Assembly (NCBI RefSeq): GCF_006517235.1
Contig: NZ_CP041188.1
Location: 4,154,001 to 4,218,000, forward strand
DNA: 64,000 nucleotides
Direction of reading: 5' to 3'
From: Pseudarthrobacter sp. NIBRBAC000502772
Lineage (GTDB): Bacteria > Actinomycetota > Actinomycetes > Actinomycetales > Micrococcaceae
Position numbers and translations under genes: made by a program. This document shows positions 61,172 to 64,000 of the stretch, piece after piece (position 1 is the first letter of the stretch; each line of letters begins with the position of its first letter). The notes under the pieces were generated by a model. It did no database searches, was not told the DNA's origin, and saw nothing but the letters and a program-made list of their open reading frames with translations.

Positions 61172-62202
61172 ATGCCGCTGCGCAGCTTCTCCCGCCGCAC
61201 GCGTTCGGTCCCGGAAGAGGCAACCCCGGACCAGCCACCGCCGCGGCGGAAACGGCGCGGACTGAGGGCCATCGCCGCAGTGGCGCTGACGGTGCTGGGG
61301 TTGGTGCTGGCCTCTACTGTGGCCAATCTGGTCATCGAAGGGGTTGAAAGCTCAAACTCCACGGCATACGGCGAACGCATCCAGACCGACCAGGGAACCA
61401 TCAACGTCTCCCGGACCGGCGAAACCGGCCCGACGCTGGTTCTGCTCAGCGGACTTGGCACGCCGGCGCCAGCGCTGGATTTTGCGCCGCTGATCCGGGA
61501 ATTGCACGGCTACCGGACGGTGGTGGTGGAGGGATTCGGCTACGGCTACAGCGACATGACCGCCAGGCCACGGACCATCGAGAACATCACCCAGGAACTC
61601 CACGAGGTGCTCGCCAAACTCGGCATTACAGGCCCCTCCTTGTGGGCCACTCGATCGCGGGCTTCACCACCCTGCACTACGCCAACAAGTACCCCGCGGA
61701 AGTCTCTGCCGTCATCGGGATCGACCCCACTGTGCCTACCGCCACCACCGCACCCAGTGACGGACCGGCACCTGCCGAACTGCCGCCGTCGGGCAATTTC
61801 TGGGAACGGATGCCTTCGACCATCGGACTGGTCCGCTGGGCCGCGGCCGTCGGCCTCACCGACCCGGACAGCGACAGCTACACAACGGCGGAAATTGACC
61901 GGATGCGCATGCTGCAGAGCTGGAACTTTGGCAACCAGGCACTCACCGACGAAACGAACCGGATTGGGGAGAACTCCCTCAAGATTCAGGCCCTCCGCTA
62001 TGCCGACCAGCTTCCGGTGCTGCAGTTCCTCGCCCGGGAAACCATCCAGCGACGGCCCGAATGGCAGGACATCCATGAACGCCAGCTGCTCAATGTCACG
62101 CACCATGAGCTGGTGGTTCTTGACGGCAAGCACTACCTGCACTGGAGCCAATCCGCGGAGATGGCGAAAAGGATTGATGAGTTCCTGGGCGGGACGCAGT
62201 AG
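61172..62202 (+). pseudogene. Alpha/beta hydrolase with a one-base frameshift
   Basis: The first frame encodes an N-terminal membrane anchor (about residues 30-50), then the core up to VVVEGFGYGYSDMTARP, as in alpha/beta hydrolases. Near 61632-61640 the frame changes: GGC CCC TCC TTG TGG in the first frame becomes CTC CTT GTG GGC CAC in the second, giving LLVGHSIAGF with the nucleophile Ser. The second frame then runs to VVLDGKHYLHWSQS with the catalytic His and ends at 62202. One base added to the C run would restore about 340 residues. Either the gene is recently broken or this is a sequencing error. Confidence 0.8.
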
Positions 62203-62224
62203 GTTTCGACGGGCTCAACCACCG
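62202..62224. repeat. Genomic repeat abutting the hydrolase stop codon
   Basis: GGTTTCGACGGGCTCAACCA plus CCG begins at the last base of the TAG stop codon at 62200-62202. Confidence 0.9.
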
Positions 62225-62285
62225 AGCGCCGTCACTGCGCTGATGGCACGCTTGTGAGCGCCCGCCGTTCGGCCTAGATTTGGGC

Positions 62286-63020
62286 ATGACCAATTCGCCC
62301 GAACACGAACTGCTCCTTGAACTGCAGGACCTGATTATCGGCACTGGATCGGTGGCTGACTTCCTGGGCGGGTTCGCCGTCATCGCAGCGGCCGCCCTGA
62401 GCCGCTCCGCAAGCGCCACCGTGGAGTGCGGGGTCACCCTCAAACACGCCAGGAAAACCACAACGGTAGGCGGCAGCACCGAGCGCGCCATCCACCTGGA
62501 CCGCATCGAACAGGCCGTGGGCGACGGACCCTGCATCGCGGCGTTGAAGGCAGCGACCCCTGTCCTGCTGGCCGATGTCCGCACCGACCCTCGCTGGCCG
62601 ACCTACCAGGAGCGCCTGATCGAGGAGGGCATCCACAGCGTCCTGGGCATCCCCCTGGAACTTGGCGAAAACGCCGCCGCGGTTCTGAACTTCTTCGCGC
62701 CGGCCACTGGTGTGTTCACGGAGGACACCATCAGCGAGGCAGCCAGCTTCGCCGACGTCGCCGGCAGTGCCGTCCGCCTGGCCGTCAGGGTGGGAACCGC
62801 CGAGAGCGCCGCGGATGACCTGAGCGCGGCGATGATGAGCCGCACGGCCATCAACATTGCCTGCGGGATCATCATGGCCCAGAACCGCTGCAGCCAGACC
62901 GAGGCGATGTCCATCCTGATGAAGGTCTCCAGCCACCGGAACCAGAAACTCCGGGACGTTGCCGACGAGATCGTCCGGAAGGTCTCGGGCGAGGAAGCCA
63001 CCACCTACTTCGACATGTAG
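62286..63020 (+). CDS. GAF-ANTAR domain RNA-binding antiterminator-like regulator
   Basis: A 244-residue protein. Residues 1-165 are a GAF sensor (DGPCIAALKAATPVLLADVR and WPTYQERLIEEGIHSVLGIP); the C-terminal 60 residues are an ANTAR domain (RTAINIACGIIMAQNRCSQTEAMSIL without gaps, then RDVADEIVRKV). ANTAR proteins bind paired stem-loops in RNA and stop termination. The GAF domain probably senses a small ligand or redox state. Target leaders are not identifiable here. Confidence 0.93.
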   Translation: MTNSPEHELLLELQDLIIGTGSVADFLGGFAVIAAAALSRSASATVECGVTLKHARKTTTVGGSTERAIHLDRIEQAVGDGPCIAALKAATPVLLADVRTDPRWPTYQERLIEEGIHSVLGIPLELGENAAAVLNFFAPATGVFTEDTISEAASFADVAGSAVRLAVRVGTAESAADDLSAAMMSRTAINIACGIIMAQNRCSQTEAMSILMKVSSHRNQKLRDVADEIVRKVSGEEATTYFDM

Positions 63021-63027
63021 GGCCGGG

Positions 63028-63165
63028 TTAGAGTTCGGCCTGAAGCTCAGCCAGGCTCACAAGCCGGCCATCGTCCTCGGCCTTGGCGGCACGGAATTCG
63101 GCGACGTCCTCTGCGTCGTCGAACTGCTGCAGGCTTTCGAAGTCGGGGTCAGTCTCGACTCGCAC
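63028..63165 (-). CDS. Short antitoxin-like peptide (45 aa)
   Basis: A GTG at 63165 opens a 45-codon frame with DFESLQQFDDAEDVAEFRAA and a tail VSLAELQAEL, similar to the C-terminal part of Phd/YefM- or RelB-type antitoxins. The usual N-terminal DNA-binding region is missing and a TAG closes the frame upstream, so it may be a remnant. No toxin partner is seen directly beside it. Confidence 0.35.
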   Translation of the reverse strand: MRVETDPDFESLQQFDDAEDVAEFRAAKAEDDGRLVSLAELQAEL

Positions 63166-63252
63166 AGTCTATTCCGAACGATTCGTACCCGAGAGCTCCA
63201 ACGTACTCCGGTCCTACCGGGCCGGCGGTGTCGCTCGGGCCTTCGATGAAGG

Positions 63253-63822
63253 TCAGGAGACGAAGCGGAGAGATGCGGGGCTCTCCAGCCACGCGTTGAA
63301 GGCGTCCTGGCTGCGTAGCTCCTCGTACCGCCGGCGGTCGCCGCCGAGGACCTGCACGTAGCTCCACGCCGTGTCCCCGTCCAGCCGGTTGACCCTGACA
63401 AAGGTCTTGAACAGGTCCCAGGTGGTCACGTGCTGTATTCCGTGGGCCTGAGCAAACCTCAGCGCCCCGTTATCGTCGGTGATGAACACGGCGTCGAGCT
63501 TGCGGTGGATGATGAGAGACAAGCTTTCCGCCTCGCCCAGGTTGGCCGCGGGCCCGTCACCTGGCTTCTTGAGTTGGGCTTGGAATACCCGCATGTCCGA
63601 GAGCTCCAGACGCGACTCCAGCATCAGCGGATCCCCGAAAATGCCGGGCGCCTCGGCCAGCTGTTCCAGGCCGCTGACACGTGAGCTTTTCTCACACTCC
63701 TGCGATACCGTGTAGCACCACGTCGAGCGACCGGCGGCGATCAGACGCAGAAGGTCCATCCGGCCGATCCGAGCAAAGTTGACGAGCACGGTGTTGTCAG
63801 GCAGGAAGAGCCTGCCGCTCAA
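63253..63822 (-). CDS. PIN-domain toxin-like protein
   Basis: A 189-residue protein with the PIN-domain acidic set: LPDNTVLVNF (first Asp), GEAESLSLI (Glu) and DAVFITDDNGAL (Asp pair). PIN toxins are Mg2+-dependent RNases. It starts with TTG inside the stop codon of the upstream gene (TTGA), so the two are coupled. It is longer than typical VapC toxins (about 130 residues), because of a C-terminal extension. Confidence 0.82.
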   Translation of the reverse strand: MSGRLFLPDNTVLVNFARIGRMDLLRLIAAGRSTWCYTVSQECEKSSRVSGLEQLAEAPGIFGDPLMLESRLELSDMRVFQAQLKKPGDGPAANLGEAESLSLIIHRKLDAVFITDDNGALRFAQAHGIQHVTTWDLFKTFVRVNRLDGDTAWSYVQVLGGDRRRYEELRSQDAFNAWLESPASLRFVS

Positions 63823-64000
63823 GCGCCTGCCGCCAGGCCAAACTCGGCGGCCAGATCGTCCAGGTTGACACTGGAGGACTGCGGCGGATGCACCTCAATC
63901 TCCTCAGGGGTGACATCCAGCATCCATGCCAGTGTTTCCTTGGGCACGGTCCCGAGAGCGACGGCTTCCATGTGGGCGGCGACCAATGCGTTCGGGAACC
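63819..64000 (-). CDS. Probable antitoxin of the PIN-domain gene (partial)
   Basis: The last 59 residues of a gene whose start is beyond the window: FPNALVAAHMEAVALGTVPK, ETLAWMLDVTPEEIEVHPPQ and a short acidic tail. Its stop overlaps the PIN gene start by four bases. Such coupling is typical of an antitoxin upstream of its toxin, but no DNA-binding domain is visible in the part shown. Confidence 0.6.
   Translation of the reverse strand, partial: FPNALVAAHMEAVALGTVPKETLAWMLDVTPEEIEVHPPQSSSVNLDDLAAEFGLAAGA

Overview
The window is high-GC actinobacterial DNA. It most resembles Arthrobacter, Pseudarthrobacter or a close relative, judging by a phenylacetate catabolic operon, a CstR/rhodanese sulfur operon, GTG/TTG starts and many copies of a short repeat around GGTTGAGCCTGTCGAAACC. 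No rRNA, tRNA or CRISPR array was seen. All calls come from reading the sequence; nothing was searched against a database.

Layout. 1-3.9 kb: a persulfide/sulfane-sulfur detoxification locus (metallo-beta-lactamase hydrolase, thioredoxin, three rhodaneses, TauE/SafE exporter) controlled by a divergent CstR-like repressor with striking operator repeats, followed by a DUF302 gene. 4.0-8.5 kb: a 2-oxo acid dehydrogenase operon (E1 alpha, E1 beta, E2) with a divergent Lrp/AsnC regulator. 8.5-16.6 kb: a membrane protein, an SGNH hydrolase, an acyltransferase, a Ser/Thr kinase with a truncated transglutaminase-like partner, two very small Cys-rich ORFs and a Nudix-membrane fusion protein.

16.7-44.2 kb: a large exopolysaccharide (EPS) region whose A+T content is visibly higher than that of its surroundings. 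It holds a Wzy-like polymerase, a Wzx-like flippase, a Wzz/BY-kinase, glycosyltransferases, acetyltransferases, an epimerase, GDP-fucose synthesis (gmd, fcl), a priming sugar transferase, ugd, a DUF4012 protein, a LAxTG-anchored surface protein, a VanZ-like protein and galU. It is riddled with mobile elements: an IS21-family element sits inside an ISL3-family element with a clear 6-bp target duplication, a second inverted ISL3 copy lies 11 kb away, and IS3 and IS1634 remnants are present. The edges carry broken genes (a host membrane protein with a stop codon, a decayed glycosyltransferase). Together the genes would build, flip, polymerise and length-control a fucose-containing, probably uronate-containing, polymer from GDP- and UDP-sugars.

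44.2-49 kb: phenylacetyl-CoA epoxidase operon paaABCDE plus an enoyl-CoA hydratase/isomerase, with a TetR-type operator upstream. 49-64 kb: a repeat-rich gap, a PAS-GGDEF-EAL protein, a large adenylation-carrier-acyltransferase fusion, small regulators and enzymes, phosphoenolpyruvate synthase with its regulatory protein, two frameshifted genes (AbiEi-like and alpha/beta hydrolase), a GAF-ANTAR regulator and a PIN toxin-antitoxin pair cut by the window end.

The signals I would follow first are the three CstR operators phased at 21 bp, the repeat family that enters coding sequence and supplies stop codons, the Nudix-membrane protein with a degraded catalytic box, the triple LAxTG sorting motif, and the inverted ISL3 copies that bracket a block of EPS genes.
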